A stretch of 64,000 nucleotides of DNA from Amblyornis subalaris (taxonomy: Eukaryota; Chordata; Aves; Passeriformes; Ptilonorhynchidae), in contig JACAXG010000064.1 in NCBI GenBank assembly GCA_018881555.1, forward strand, positions 4,601,387 through 4,665,386, read 5' to 3'. Position 1 is the stretch's first letter; every line of letters begins with the position of its first letter. Both the position numbers and the translations under genes were made by a program. The notes under the pieces are model-generated. The model ran no database searches, was not told the DNA's origin, and saw nothing but the letters and a program-made list of their open reading frames with translations. Positions 11,902 to 24,325 of this stretch are shown one piece after another.

Positions 11902-12274
11902 GAGAGAGCTGGGAATGTCCAGCCTGGAGACCAGAAGGCTCCAGGGAGACCTTGGAGCACCTTCCAGTGCCTAAAGGGTCTCCAAGAGAGCTGGAGAGGG
12001 ACTTTGGANAAGGAATGGAGGGACAGGACACAGGGAATGGCTTTCCACTGCCAGAGGGCAGGNTTNGATGGGATATTNGGAAGAAATCCTTCCNTTTGAG
12101 GNTGGNGAGGCCCTGGCACAGGTTTCCCAGAGAAGCTGTGGCTGCCCCATCCCTGGAAGTGTCCAAGGCCAGGNTGGACAGGGTTTGGAGCAATCTGNGA
12201 TAGTGGAAGGTGTCCCTGCCCATGGCAGGGGGTGCGACCTTCAAGATCCCTTCCAACCCAAACCATTCCATAAG
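11902..12274 (+). mobile_element. CR1 3' region, group A
   Basis: It runs 'gagagctgggaatgtccagc' to 'caacccaaaccattccata'. Several ambiguous bases cluster at 12062-12198. An oppositely oriented CR1 piece starts about ten bases after its tail. Confidence 0.9.
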
Positions 12275-12283
12275 GCTGTGCCA

Positions 12284-12450
12284 CCCTCANAGGGAAGTTT
12301 TTCCCGATATCCCATCTAACCCTGCCCTCCCTCCTCCACCACNGCCCCGGGCAGGCTGTTCCGATGCTTTCCAGGAAAAAATTCTCCCTAATATCCCATC
12401 TAAACCTCCNCCGGCACAACTTGAGGCCNCTTCCTCTTGCCCTCTCCACC
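12284..12450 (-). mobile_element. Two short CR1 pieces, rearranged
   Basis: One segment matches 'gatatcccatctaaccctgc' of group A. It is followed at once by 'ccccgggcaggctgttccga' and 'ctaaacctccnccggcaca' of group B, so that a similar part of CR1 occurs twice in a row. This suggests two insertions or a recombination. Confidence 0.75.
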
Positions 12451-12659
12451 CTCNGACATCCCAACCCNAAACCATCTCCTCGGCTTCCCTCCAGCACCGG
12501 CTCTGATNCCACCCACAGCGAGCCACCCAAGGATCCCCGGAAACATTTCCNACTTCTCCAGCAAAGTTTCCCTGGAGAAGGGACGAAAAGACCCTTTGGG
12601 GAAGACAACTCGCCCACGTGAAGCCGTTCCCAAGGTAGGTCAAGCCTCAGCCCCAAACC

Positions 12660-12960
12660 CCCTCCCCGCCAAGGTCCCGTTAAACCGCTTAGGCTGAGCC
12701 CGAGAATGGAAATGCTGACGGTCCCGAATCCTCGGCTTTCCATCCCGCTGCTCTAATGCCGCGCCGGATCAGCGATTACACCGGGAAGACCGGGAACTAT
12801 TGTCCCGTTAATTAGATTCCTTTTACCCCCATTAGCTCAGGCGATCGGACAAAGTTCGTTAGGGTTTAACTCTGATTAGCTGAAACGGAGCTCGCGGCGT
12901 TCCGGGCAGGTGTCACCGGCACCGCTCGGGAAGCTCCAGGACCCGTGGCCACGTGGATTA
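12660..12960. promoter_or_regulatory. Candidate conserved non-coding element
   Basis: The stretch is unique. It holds a SOX-like CTATTGTC at 12798-12805 followed by TTAATTAG at 12808-12815, then further 'attagctcag' and 'tctgattagctgaaac'. The close SOX/homeodomain pair is the main reason to flag it. Confidence 0.33.
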
Positions 12961-13589
12961 ATCCCTAATCCCTCCCAGACAGTTTCCCTACNGCCCTCAG
13001 GGATGGGCTAACACCACAGGGAAAGCGAGAGCAGGTCCCAGACCTTCCCCTGTCCTGGCACGGAAGTGATATTCCTCCCTCTGCTCATCCCTGTAAATCC
13101 CATTTCAGAGCTCTGGACGTGCTCCAAGTGCTGGAATATCCCAGGAAGGCTAATTGCCGGGGATCATTTCAATGCCGCGTCCGTATTCCAACCCAAACGG
13201 CTTCGACTTGGAATATTTATCACAATAATCAGCCAGCCACGGAGCCGAATCCCACTGGAGGCTTTCCCTCCTGCCCGCTTTCCAAAAATACCTGGGATAA
13301 TTGCTTTTTCCAAAGGTATTTTCTCTTGAAAAGCTCTTTTTCTCANGCAGGAAACAGCAATAATACTATGAAGAGCCAGAACATTTTAATTAAAGCAAAT
13401 CTCTCGGAGAAGGAGCAGGATTCAATGGAAAAACCACGCTCCAGGAATTTACCCAGCATGGAACAGGTTAAAGGAGTTCAGCGGGGCTGCGCTAAAGGGA
13501 ATTATCCGCTGGGAAAACACCAGCTCCTGGCTGCCTGTGGAAAACCCCACGCCCACGGCTTGGAGGAGGGATGGATACACATCCACGGC

Positions 13590-13990
13590 CAGGCATATTG
13601 AAAATTAAATTTAAATTTGACTAATTAATTAAAATTTAAAAGTAGATTTAGCTACAAAGGCAGAGAAAACAGTGTATAAATNATTTTTNTTCCCCTAAAG
13701 AGTTTGTTTTCCTGCCTCTATATTAAATTTAAGGAATAAACAAAAAAACTCTGGTGTTGACTCCAAGCTTATTTCTCCAAATTTAAAGCAGGTAGTTTCA
13801 NATCCATGGATTTATCCCGTATCGTGATATCCTTATCATTTACAAGCTGACCCACAAAACAACTGGAGCAGCACTGTCGGCTCTGATTCCTCGGCATGAA
13901 CTGTTGGCATCCCTGTAATTCCGTGATCCAGAAAATATTTATTAGTATCAATGTTTTGCATGCCTGGATAAGTGTATATATCCACCCATA
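13590..13990. other. AT-rich unique stretch
   Basis: It contains 'aaattaaatttaaatttgac' and further A/T-rich text up to a CR1 tail. There is no repeat family or gene I can name. Confidence 0.3.
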
Positions 13991-14702
13991 TGGAATCATG
14001 GAATCATTTAGGCTGGAAAAGACCTCCGAGACCATCGAGTCCAACCTGTGACTGATCCCAAACTTGTCACCAGCCCAGAGCACTGAGTGCCACGTCCAGG
14101 CATTCCTTGGACACCNCCAGGGANAGGGANTCCAAACCTCCCTGNGCAGCCCCTTCCGATGCTTGACCACCTTTTCCACAAAGAAATTCNTCCTGATTTC
14201 CAAACTGATCCTCGCCTGGCGCCGCTTGANGCCATTTCCTCTCATCCTGTCCGTGTTCCCTAGGAGCAGATCCTGATCCCAGCTGGCTGCCCCCTCCTGT
14301 CAGGGAATTGTGGAGAGCCAGAAGGTCCCCCNGGAGCCTCCTTTTCTCCAGGCTGAGCCCCCCCAGTTCCCTCAGCCACTCCTGGNGCTCCAGACCCTTC
14401 CCCAGCTCCATTCCCATCCCTAAACACATTCCAACCCTTCAATGTCTTTCTTGTGAGAGGCCCAAAATTCCTGCCAGGATCGGAAGTGCCCCAGCAGTGC
14501 CAGCCCAGGGGATGGACACTGCCCTGGACAACACAGGTACCAGTGGCCTCCTCACCCACCTGGGCTCACTGCCACCAGCACTTCCAAGTCCTTTTCCAAC
14601 TCTCCAGCCCTTTATCCACAAGCCTGGAGCGTTCCATGAGGTTGGAATCCAACACTTGGCCTTGTTGAACCTCACACCTTTGGCCTCGGCCCATCCACCC
14701 CG
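13991..14702 (-). mobile_element. CR1, long copy, group C, about 710 bases
   Basis: It runs from the tail 'catggaatcatttaggctgg' through 'cagagcactgagtgccacg', 'ttttctccaggctgagcccc' and out to 'cacttggccttgttgaacct' followed by 'ttggcctcggcccatcc', upstream CR1 sequence. It is 5'-truncated. Confidence 0.92.
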
Positions 14703-14984
14703 ATTTCTATACATGTAAAAACCACATATTATATATATTTAATAAATGTAGACATGCATATTTAATAAATACAGGTCTATAAAAATTTGGATCTGCTTCC
14801 AAAAGAAAGAAAAAAAAAAAGGTCTAACACTTCTGAGAGAGTCAATCCATAAGATACTCACCGGGAAGACACTTAAAGGAACTCAGCTCCGACTCGGAAT
14901 ATATGGAATGGATAAAAATGATTCAAAGGCCCCCATCAAGGGGCAGGGAGTTGGTTCCTCGTCCTAATTGCATCGCCTACATTC

Positions 14985-15140
14985 CAAAGGATATCGCTCC
15001 ATTATTAAAGGGTCGGGACTAGTTTATGTGCTCACATCTCTTCAATTGGAATTTGGATCAATGGATGCATTACAAGCTTTGCCTTTAAGAGCCTAATAAA
15101 CAACAAGATGGAGAGGGAAATTCGCTGGAAGATGACGCTT
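14985..15140. promoter_or_regulatory. Candidate conserved non-coding element
   Basis: The stretch is unique and AT-leaning ('tttatgtgctcacatctctt', 'aattggaatttggatcaatg', 'cctaataaacaacaagatgg') just upstream of a CR1 copy. Support is motif texture only. Confidence 0.28.
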
Positions 15141-15233
15141 TTAAAAATCCATTTCCAGGGGAGAAAACGGGACTCGGCGAAGGGGGGTGCAACCGAACCA
15201 AAAGGCTGGGAATTAAGTTGAAAAGGTCGGGAT

Positions 15234-15898
15234 AAACCTGAGGAGAAGGACTTGGNGGTGTTGGTGGATGAGAAGCTGGATGTGACCTGGTCACGTGCGA
15301 AGAATTCCNGTGTCCTGGGCTCATCCCACAGCATGGGCAGCAGGAAAAGGGGGAATTCTGCCCCTCTGCTCCNCTCAGGTGANACCCACCTGGAATTCTG
15401 CCTCCAGCCCTGGGGTCCAACAGCAGAAGGATGTGGAGCTGCTGGAGCAGATCCAGAGGAGGCCACGGAGATGCTCCAAGGGCTGGAGCCCCTCTGCTCT
15501 GGAGCCAGGCTGGGAGAGCTGGGAATGTCCAGCNTGGAGAAGNGAAGGCTCCAGAGAGACCTTAGCNNCCCTTCCAGTGCCTAAAGGNGCTCCAAGAGAG
15601 CTGGAGAGGGACTTGGGACAAGGGCATGGAGTGCCAGGACAAGGGGAAATGGCTTCCCACTGCCAGAGGGCAGGAATAGATGGAATATTGGGAAGAAGTT
15701 CTTCCCTGGGAGGGTGGTGAGGCCCTGGAATGGAATTCCCAGAGAAGCTGTGGCTGCCCCATCCCTGGAAGTGTCCAAGACCAGGTTGGATGGGGCTTGG
15801 AGCAACCTGGGATAGTGGAAGGTGTCCCTGCCTATGGCAGGGGGTTGGAACTNGATGGTCTTTAAGATCTCTTCCAAANCAAACTATTCCATGATTTT
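15234..15898 (+). mobile_element. CR1 3' region, group A, about 665 bases
   Basis: It starts at 'cctgaggagaaggacttgg', includes 'gttggtggatgagaagctgg' and 'ccactgccagagggcaggaa', and ends 'caaactattccatgatttta'. About a dozen ambiguous bases lie inside it. Confidence 0.93.
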
Positions 15899-17429
15899 AN
15901 AANGNGGANGCTTCCTAGAGACGGATACTAAGCTAAATTTATAAGATAAATAAATAAATTAAATTTAGCAATAAATAAAACAAATTTAGCAATGAATAAG
16001 ATAATAAATAAAAGCCNCGGCAGTATTTGTGCTTCCAANCAGCACANNGATGCTTTTAATCAGGGACNGTGGNGGAAAATNTGGGAATGGGTTNGGTTAT
16101 ANAGGATTTNGATGGCTCCACCTGTCCCAAATTTCAACACGTGCCCAAAGACCAAACAAATTCCCTGTTGCTTTCTCATTAACTCCAAATTACCCTTTCC
16201 CACACCAGACTCGCACAGAGCTGTCTCCCTCTGCTGGCACCTGACCCGGAGCAATTCCCAAACTCCCCAAAACCTCACAAAAATCTCCAGGCAAACCAGA
16301 AAAATGGGGAAAACTTCCTAAACGAACCCAAAACTGGCTTCCACTTCACAGCATTGACATGGCCCTCCACAGGACCTTTATGGTGGGATGTAACTTCCAA
16401 GAAGACTTCCATGGCATAATCATCCCCCTCTTCACATTTTTCCATGGAAAAGTGGATGGAAAAGGATTTTTATGATCCTCTAGGGCATCACCAATTCAGC
16501 ACCTTTAACTCATGTTCCCACTGAGGGTTTGGTCCTCACAAACCTGCTCAGCCTCTACCCCCATCCCAGGACTCCCAAATATCTCCACTTGGAGCATCTC
16601 CACTCCAACAGATCCGCAGAAAACCCTAAAAACATCACTTTTTGAACCAAAGCTGGGCCTAACACCTGAGTGAAAGGAAAAAGGAACAACCAACCAGATG
16701 CACTTCTGACTTTTATAAAGCTTTATAAAAAATCCCCAAAACTTTATAAACACTGGCACAAATGGATAAAGCAACAGCTGGAAGAGCTGGGATGGTTTTT
16801 GGCATCCCACGGCACGCAAAAGCTGGAGGGACACCTTCCCTGGATGTCCTGAAGAGCAGGAGAAGTTGGGATGGTCACCATTATCCAGAAAAACAAGCCC
16901 TCGTGGTGCTTATCCTGAGCTGATTTCCCTGTTTTTCACCAATGGGAAATAAGGGTACGGTTTCCCTTGGGAATATCAGCACGGACGCCCAGAAGTGAGG
17001 GATCTGCCGCGGGTTTTCCAAAAGCTGGGAGTTGGCCACCTCACCACTTGCATGATTAGACTTCCACCCACATCATTAGGAAGTGTCTGGTCTCCCCTTT
17101 TCCAACCCCAAATAATCATCCTAGAAATCCACGTGACCAGAGGACCATAAAAGGCTCCATGGCCACAGTCGGAATTACAGAGGGAAGAAATTAAATCCCC
17201 GATTCCAACATTCTGGATCAGCCTAAATCAGTATCAAGCCACCAAAACTGATAAAACCAATCTGGTGTCACCCCCAGCGATGGGCTATGAACCGGGCAAG
17301 GTGTGAGCTGTGGGAATTGCTCTTTTCCATGTCCTCAGTGGAGGCAACTGCTCCCAACCGGAGCCAACACCGGCACGGCCGCATCCAATGGGCCGGGAGA
17401 GGACGGAAAGCAGAGCCTGGAGAAGAAGA
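15899..17429. other. Unique intron sequence, nothing firm
   Basis: An N-rich AAAT-rich stretch (15900-16110) is followed by unique sequence. No exon or repeat is recognised; a possible very decayed CR1 tail near 16065-16115 is too weak to call. Confidence 0.4.
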
Positions 17430-17665
17430 CAGTGAGATGGCTGTAATTTATTCTCTCCTGCCTCTACTTTATGGCTTTCTTAATTCGGCTCCTGCTACTA
17501 TTAATGTAGTTAATGTTGAGATTATATCTATTTTCTGGCGTCAGGCAGTGATTTATCCGAGCCATTTTTCCGGTGCCGGCTCCCACGCTGTTAAATCAAG
17601 CGGCTGCCAATTAAGTGCTGACTGGGGAAGTGGATGCAATCTGAACAGAGATCCAACCACAAATT
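17430..17665. promoter_or_regulatory. Candidate conserved non-coding element
   Basis: The stretch is unique with dense homeodomain-type words, including TTAATGT repeated at 17501-17507 and 17510-17516, and 'ctgccaattaagtgctgact'. A 126-residue open frame crosses it but has no splice signals, known family or coding texture. It is one of the better-looking islands. Confidence 0.38.
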
Positions 17666-18067
17666 AATCCCGGCGTTCCAGTTGGAGAGGCCGAAGCGCT
17701 GAACCGCGCCGAGCCGGGAAAAGGGAAAACAAAAACAACGCCCAAAACAACGGGGAAAAAGTAAAACCCACCGCGGACTCGGAGAAGGAAAGGAGGAAGT
17801 GGCTTTTCCCAGCGGGATGGTGCCCGTCAGTCAAGATTTGAGGGGATGTTGCTTTTGGGAGTTGAGCTTCAGCAGTGAAAAGCAGGCAGGAGGGAGGAGC
17901 GCGGATTGGGAATTCAAGGGTGGGTTTGGAAATTTCCGTTTGGCAGAGTAAAGGTGGGAATGGGAGCTCTTTGATCCACCACCAACTCCAGGTATCCCTG
18001 GGTTCATGCAGGACCAAGGTTTGTCGCAGAAGAGTCCAAACACCTGCCCAGGGTTAACTTTGGATAT

Positions 18068-18240
18068 GAAATCATAAGATCATGGAATGTTTAAGGTTGG
18101 AAGGGACCTTAAGGATCATCCAGTTCCAATCCCTCTGCCATGGGCAGGGACATCTTCCGCCATCCCAGGTTGCTCCAAGCCTCGTCCATCCTGGCCCTGG
18201 ACACTTCCAGGGATGGGGCAGCCACAGCTTCTCTGGACAA
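18068..18240 (-). mobile_element. CR1 3' fragment, group A (left arm of an inverted pair)
   Basis: It runs 'agatcatggaatgtttaagg' to 'ccacagcttctctggacaa'. A plus-strand CR1 follows 178 bases later. Confidence 0.88.
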
Positions 18241-18418
18241 ATCTCAAATCCCCCTGGATGTCCCGGTGCCCCAAGAGAGGATGTGCCACAATCAACAACA
18301 GCAATGCCCAGAGGTATTCAGGAAAGATCAGGGAATGTTGGAGGCTGGAAGGAATCCCTGGAAGTCTAGGGCCATCCAGAACCAGCTGCCAACCATCAGG
18401 TCTAGATGATGGCTTTAA

Positions 18419-18653
18419 ACTGCCAGAGGGCAGGATTAGATGGGATATTGGGAAAGAATTCTTCCCTGGGAAGGATGGGGAGGCCCTGGCATAGGTTTCC
18501 CAGAGAAGCTGTGGCTGTCCCATCCCTGGAAGTGTCCAAGGCCAGGTTGGATGGGGCTTGGAGTAACCTGGGATAGTGGGAGGTGTCCCTGCCCATGGCA
18601 GAGGGTGGAATGGGATGATCTTGAAGGTCCCTTCCCACCCCAACCCTTTCACG
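18419..18653 (+). mobile_element. CR1 3' fragment, group A (right arm of an inverted pair)
   Basis: It runs 'aactgccagagggcaggatt' to 'accccaaccctttcacggtt'. The two arms share their last 170 bases in inverted orientation with tails pointing outward. Confidence 0.9.
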
Positions 18654-19452
18654 GTTTTCAAAGACCTTTAAGGAGGAAGATCTCACACTAAAGCATCCCC
18701 AGCACCTTGGTGGGGTTGGATGGGCTCCATCTCCTTGGATGCACCTGGATACATCATCACCTGCTNGCATTTACACCTCCCTAAGCCAGGTAGCTACCAA
18801 AATGCCCACGGAGCATCTCCATGGATGTCACCATGGGCAGGAGGACACACCACGACCACGTCCAGGAGGTTCCCCTTCGGCAGGTGACCACCAGGATCCA
18901 CGGAAACCGCTCCAAACCTGTTCTCCCGCTTTCAGGAAGAGGGAACAACAGCTCCGCTCCTCCCCAGCCTGTGACTCGAGCGTTAGAAAGCCTTCCCTGC
19001 ATCCATGATTTGCCTCGGGAGCCATAAGGAAGAGCAAAACACCACACTGAGAGTGATTATTAATAATGGTGAGGAGTCGTCGTGATAACAGCTCATGATA
19101 AGTGGGGAACGTTTTTATGGTCCTTGAATACAAAGCAGGATTAAAACAAAATCAAAAATAAAAGAGTAGGAGAAAGCCAATCCGTACACACAGGAAAGTA
19201 CAGAAATTCCAAAGATCCTGGTGTTCAGGACACACCTATGGCCAGGGATTAATCAACGGACAAGAATAAACAGGTAAGAGGCTGCGGTTTGTCCTGACAG
19301 GTGAAAAGGGACCTTTGGGGAGGACGGGAGCAATTCCTGCCAGCTGCTGAAATCCAATCCGAGGGAAACACCATCCGGAGCTCCCATCATAAATACTCCA
19401 TCAACGAGGACAAACNACCTCGCGTCTCCATCGCAATAAAAGGATCGTGTTC

Positions 19453-19790
19453 CTGGAGAAAGGATCCGGGGAGACCTTAGAGCACCTTCCTGTGCCTAAA
19501 GGGGCTCCAGGAGAGCTGGTGAGGGACTCGGGACAAGGGACGGAGAGACAGGGAAAGGGGGAATGGCTTCCCACTGCCAGAGGGCAGGGTTAAATGGGAT
19601 ATTGGGAAGGAATTCTTCCCTGGGAAGGTGGGGAGGCCCTGGCACAGGTTGCCCAGTGCAGCTGCAGCTGCCCCATCCCTGGAAGTGTTCAAGGGCTGGT
19701 CGGACAGGGCTTGGAGCAACCTGGGATAGTGGAAAGTGTTGGAATGAGATGGTCTTGGAAGGTTCTTTCCAAGCCACGTAGTTTGATTTA
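19453..19790 (+). mobile_element. CR1 3' region, group A, with internal deletion
   Basis: It runs 'ctggagaaaggatccgggga' to 'tctttccaagccacgtagtt'. The 'ccctgcccatggcaggggg' segment is missing: 'gatagtggaaagtg' joins straight to 'ttggaatgagatggtcttgg'. Confidence 0.9.
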
Positions 19791-20019
19791 ATCATTTTAC
19801 AAAGCAATTAGAAATACTACAGTGGTCGAAGTGCACGCAGGGACTCCAACGGGATTTGGGGAAGCCTTTACCCGACTTGTGCCAGTTTCCCCAGTTTCCC
19901 ATGGAAGCTCAGCCTTGCTCCAAAACTCCCAGCGCTTCCCACGTGCTGCGATGCCACACAATTATCCCGTCTTTACACTCAAATTAAGTCCTCAANCGCC
20001 ACCAGGGAATACTCTAAGC

Positions 20020-20400
20020 AGGACTTCAGAAAGTCCTTATTAATCTTAGCATGAAAATAATACCCGTTCATCTCCAGCAAGAGGTGAGCCAGCAACCTGA
20101 TGAATACATTACCCTCGGGTTTTGCATAAAAAAAAAAGGATAAATTCCTTGAATTCAGCGGACAAAAATCCACTCGCACAAAGGGATTCCAGGTCACCTT
20201 CACCGCGCCGGTGTCGGTCCTACTGCAACCAATGGGTGGGATTAGCTCTGGGGGAAACGGGGCTGGTGAGCTTGAATTATGCANGCAGTCTAAAAATTAT
20301 CGATTATTGCAAAGTTGCTTTACTACCCCCCCTTAAAACTGGCCTAAAAGTGGTATTTAAAGCAGTGTTTAATTATCTAGGTTGGCTCCGTGGCAGCGCT
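20020..20400. promoter_or_regulatory. Candidate conserved non-coding element
   Basis: The stretch is unique and AT-leaning, including 'tctaaaaattatcgattatt', 'gcaaagttgctttactaccc' and 'aagcagtgtttaattatcta'. No exon structure is present. It is listed on motif texture only. Confidence 0.3.
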
Positions 20401-21654
20401 CACAGCAGTGGAGTTTTAGCTCTTCCTTTTCCCATCTCAAATCTCATCCAGGTTCTTTTTGGCCACATCACTGGGGTATTTTTGGGGAAATCCAGCACGG
20501 GTTAAGTGCTGCACAAAGCACGACGTGAAGAACATCTCGGCCCCGAGATCCAACGCCGTAACTCACCCATGGAACCTCGGCCAAATCCTCTGCTCCGCTG
20601 GCAAAATGCTTTAAATCACANTTTAACATTCATCCAATTAATGCAGCTCCTGCTAAACCAGATNATTTCTCAGTCTCCTCCTGCCTGTTCTGTGTTCATG
20701 CTCAGATTGAAGAAGTTGGGGCCAACCTCAAGTTTTCCTTCTTCTCATCCTGGGAATATTAATTCCCAATAATTAATCCCCAAAAGTGACAATTCTCTAC
20801 TGTGGGGATGGCTCCCCTACACCTGATTTTTCAAATTTCTTTCAAATCCCCTCAGAATATCCTGCATCCACCCACATTCNGCTCTCCACGGCCTCAGGAC
20901 AAACNGGTTGGAGAAGGAGTTTTTCCCNGTTTTCATGATCCTGATCTCATGTCCTTCTAGTGAGGAGATGCCAGGCAAGGAGCTCGNGCTCCGAAGGGAT
21001 CAACAGGAAGCTGTGGGGATGGAAAGGTCCAAAAATGAGAAGGGAAAACTCCTGAAAAATCAAAAGGGCTGATCCATGGACAGGCAACATCCCNAGCCCA
21101 CAGTCCAACCACCGTGAGCCCCGGTGGCATCGAAGACCTTTTCCCAAGGTTTATTTAACCCCATTCCTACAAGGATGGGCTCCAACACCTCCTCACAATC
21201 ATGAAGCAACACTTTGTGAGTTGCCCAAGCTGGTTCCATGGGAAGTTTTGCCATGGGAATGTCCACCATAAGTGACCCCAAGTGACCACAGCCAACGAGA
21301 CCCTTCCACCACTGGAATTACAGTGGTCAGGCTTCAGTCCCCTTCTCCCTCTTCCCACACCTCCCATCCTCCTCCTGACAGGTGTGAACAGATCCTTGGA
21401 TTTCAAGCAACACCCAAGGACCCACCTTGGGTGGGAGAAGTCGCTTTGAGCGGGATGAACCTGCTCCATTTATCCCGGCTGTCGTTCCACAGCTGAAAAA
21501 TCCGAGGGAGAGACCTCAACGCCTCGAAATAAAATAAAAAAAAAAAACCAACGTACAAAATCCTTTGAAAACAGCTCCAAATTAAGAGCTCCACGGAGGC
21601 TGTCAAGCCCCCGCGAGCCGAGCCTACAACACCTTCCCCGTGAAGAGGGAGCTC
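20401..21654. other. Unique intron sequence, nothing recognised
   Basis: No CR1, simple repeat or splice-flanked frame could be identified. Short open frames on both strands overlap. Confidence 0.45.
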
Positions 21655-22010
21655 GGCCCATTTATTAGGATGATGAAAGCAAAGGGATCTAAAAATTGCA
21701 CTCCTTTCGTTAATGAGCAGCCGAAGGGATCCGTAAGCATAATTCCAGAGGCCGGCAATATTTTACAGAATCGGCAAGTGGTTTAAATTGAAAACCCCCA
21801 ACTGAATCAATATTTACTGCATTGAAACGAAATGAATAGTAATAAGTCACTAAGCTCCCTGTCCTGTTTCATAAAATAAAAAATTATCAAAATGAGCACG
21901 GGCGCCGAGCGACCATCGCGTTCACTTTTACGGCGCTCGGGGAGCCGTAACCCGACCGTTCTCATCAAATAAAAATTGTAAAAAACCTGCCCGAGGAAGC
22001 CTCGCTTCGG
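21655..22010. promoter_or_regulatory. Candidate conserved non-coding element
   Basis: About 350 bases of unique sequence with 'ctttcgttaatgagcagccg', 'gaatcaatatttactgcatt', 'aaacgaaatgaatagtaata' and 'ctcatcaaataaaaattgta'. The mix of AT words with scattered CpG resembles vertebrate developmental enhancers. Confidence 0.37.
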
Positions 22011-22467
22011 CATCGCCGACNGGAACAAAAAAAAAAAAGAGGGAAAAATAGGAGCTGAGAGTTTCACTAACGCAGGCAAAAAGGCTCCCAGCAGCCCAAA
22101 GCTCCGCTCCCCGGGCAGGCAGAGCGTTCTTGGATGCTCCACGAAGAGCTTCCTACTGGATTTCACGTGGGGGATTTGCCAAGATGCCCTCCCAGATGGA
22201 TCCCAGNGTCCGGAGCATTTTGCCACAGCTCCGGATCCGGCCAATGCGATCCCCGCCCTCCCTCACGTTTGGCCTGTGCACAGGTGGGAATGATGCAGGT
22301 CCATGAGGAGCTGCCCACCGGGATGTGCCAGGATCGGAAAGCGGGTCCAGGGAAATGTCAGCACTGCCTAATTCCCTGTCCATCCACAAACCCATGGATG
22401 ACGCGGGATTAATGTCACGGATTACAAGCAGGGGCAGTGCATCCGGTCAGTCCTGCTGGATTGAAAC

Positions 22468-22640
22468 AGACTGCCTGGAGAGGTTGTGGACTCCCCATTC
22501 CCGGAATTTTCCAGGCCAGGTTGGATGGGGCTTGGAGAAACCTGGGATAGTGGAAGGTGTCCCTGCCCACGGCAGGGGGTTGGAATGAGATGATCTTTAA
22601 GGCCCCTTCCAGGCCAAACCATTCCACGANTCCATGATTC
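22468..22640 (+). mobile_element. CR1 3' fragment, group A
   Basis: It starts 'ctgcctggagaggttgtgga', a variant text before the usual 'ccaggccaggttggatgggg', and ends with the octamers at 22623-22640. Confidence 0.9.
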
Positions 22641-22751
22641 TAATCCAATTCCTTCACACGTTGTGCAAGGAAGTCCTTTTTTCCTCCTCCTTATTCATCA
22701 NGTTTTTATTCTTAAAACACTGGGAATTCAGAAAAACAGACACTGAGGATC

Positions 22752-23190
22752 TGGAGCGCGTCCAGGGAAGGGAATGGAGCTGGGAAAGGGTCCGGAGCAC
22801 CAGGAGCAGCTGAGGGAGCTGGGGGGGCTCAGCCTGGAGAAAAGGAGGCTCAGGGGGGACCTTCTGGCTCCCTACAATTCCCTGACAGGAGGATGGAGCC
22901 GGGGGGAGTCAGGATCTGCTCCCAGGGAACAAGGGACAGGACAAGAGGAAACGGCCTCAAGTTGTGCCAGAGGAGATTTAGGTTGGATATTGGGAAAATT
23001 CCTTCCTGGAAAGGGTTGTCCAGCGCTGGCACAGCTGCCCAGGGCAGGAGTGGAATCAACATTCCTGAAGGGATTTAACATCCCTGTGGATGTGGCACCT
23101 GGGGACATNGTTTAAGTGGCAGCTTTGTCAGTGCTGGGGGAACAGNTGGACTCCATAAGGNCTTATCCAACCTCAACGATTCCATGATTC
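22752..23190 (+). mobile_element. CR1 3' region, group B, about 440 bases
   Basis: It runs 'ctggagcgcgtccagggaag', 'agctgggggggctcagcctg', 'catccctgtggatgtggcac' to 'caacgattccatgattcta'. Confidence 0.92.
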
Positions 23191-24243
23191 TACACTCTGA
23201 TTTGGGTTGAAACAGGGATATTTTAGGTGCAGAAGAGACCAGGAATTTGTCAGAGGAGGGAACAGGAAAACGTTCCCGCTGTCTCACACAACTCCCACCA
23301 AGTTCCTTCCCATGACACAAATAACGATTCCCCTTTGCCCCCTTTTATTCCTGCATTTAAAAAGGAATTTAAAGCAGCAGAGACATCGCCTTCGGCACTC
23401 CCTGCTCCTCCCTACTGAGCCATAAAACCTTTTTCCATATAAAATATCCTGAACTGGAATGGCTTTGGGGTTTTCCCAGCGCTTTGTCCCTCGTTGCCTC
23501 CATTTCCACACTCCTTTCCACACCAGAGGANGGCAGGAACACAGACCTGGATCCACTACCAACAATTCCAGAAGCAATTATTAAATCTCCATTTATTTGG
23601 GATATNATTTGCAATCAAAACATTGTTTCAGCTTGGAAAACCATTCCCGCTCACGGACAGGTGGCCGCGGGATCCGTGCCAACTTCGGGAATCCCTCCGC
23701 TCTTTTTCCCCCCACTTTCCCAGCTTTAACAGCTGTGACCTCTCAGACCTCCCCGTATCCTCCGGCAAATCCTCCTTCCAGGCNAGCCCGGAGGGCAGCG
23801 GCAGCCGCAGATGCTGCGGAGCCCGAAGGGCACCTGGGGATGGATGGAGGGAAGGACAGGGAACAGGGAAGCTGCCGGATGCAGATGGTCGGCTCTGCCG
23901 GTGCCAAGGGCGGCGGCGAATCCGGCCTCGTGCTGAAATCCGTCTCTGCCACACACGGAGGTGCCAGGACGCAGCCCGGGAAGAGCNGAGGAGAGACTGG
24001 ATGCTCCTACATCATCCACACATTCCCTAATGGAATAAAAGCAAGGTTTGGAGAGAACACCATGGCTTTGTCCCACAGGAAGCTTCACCAGGCAGAGAAT
24101 TTGGGTGTAGGAAGAGGAAATCTCCTTGCTCTGCTGGGGACAGACCAGACCTGGCAGGAGGGATATTAGCTGCTATTAACGAGCTAATTCCAATTATTTC
24201 CAAGGCGGCAGAAGGAAATAAACACCCAGAGACGGAGAAAGAT
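23191..24243. other. Unique intron sequence, GC-rich in part
   Basis: It is CpG-containing between about 23650 and 24000. Overlapping open frames exist on both strands, but I recognise no product and see no matching acceptor and donor. Confidence 0.4.
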
Positions 24244-24325
24244 GATTCCATAATCCCAGAATAATTTGGGTTGGAAGGGACCTTAAAGATCATCTCATTC
24301 CAACCCCCTGCCATGGACAGGGAAC
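24244..24325 (-). mobile_element. CR1 tail, group A
   Basis: It runs 'gattccataatcccagaata' to 'ccccctgccatggacaggga', about 80 bases. Confidence 0.83.

Noticed and set aside
11526..12743. A 405-residue minus-strand frame
   Set aside because: It runs across two opposed CR1 pieces and flanking unique DNA, with many ambiguous residues and no known domain.
16050..16120. Possible decayed CR1 tail
   Set aside because: Too many ambiguous bases and only weak similarity.
17287..17667. A 126-residue plus-strand frame
   Set aside because: It crosses an island whose texture is non-coding; no splice context and no family match.
23494..24169. 178- and 190-residue plus-strand frames
   Set aside because: They overlap in different phases in CpG-bearing unique DNA with no recognisable domain.
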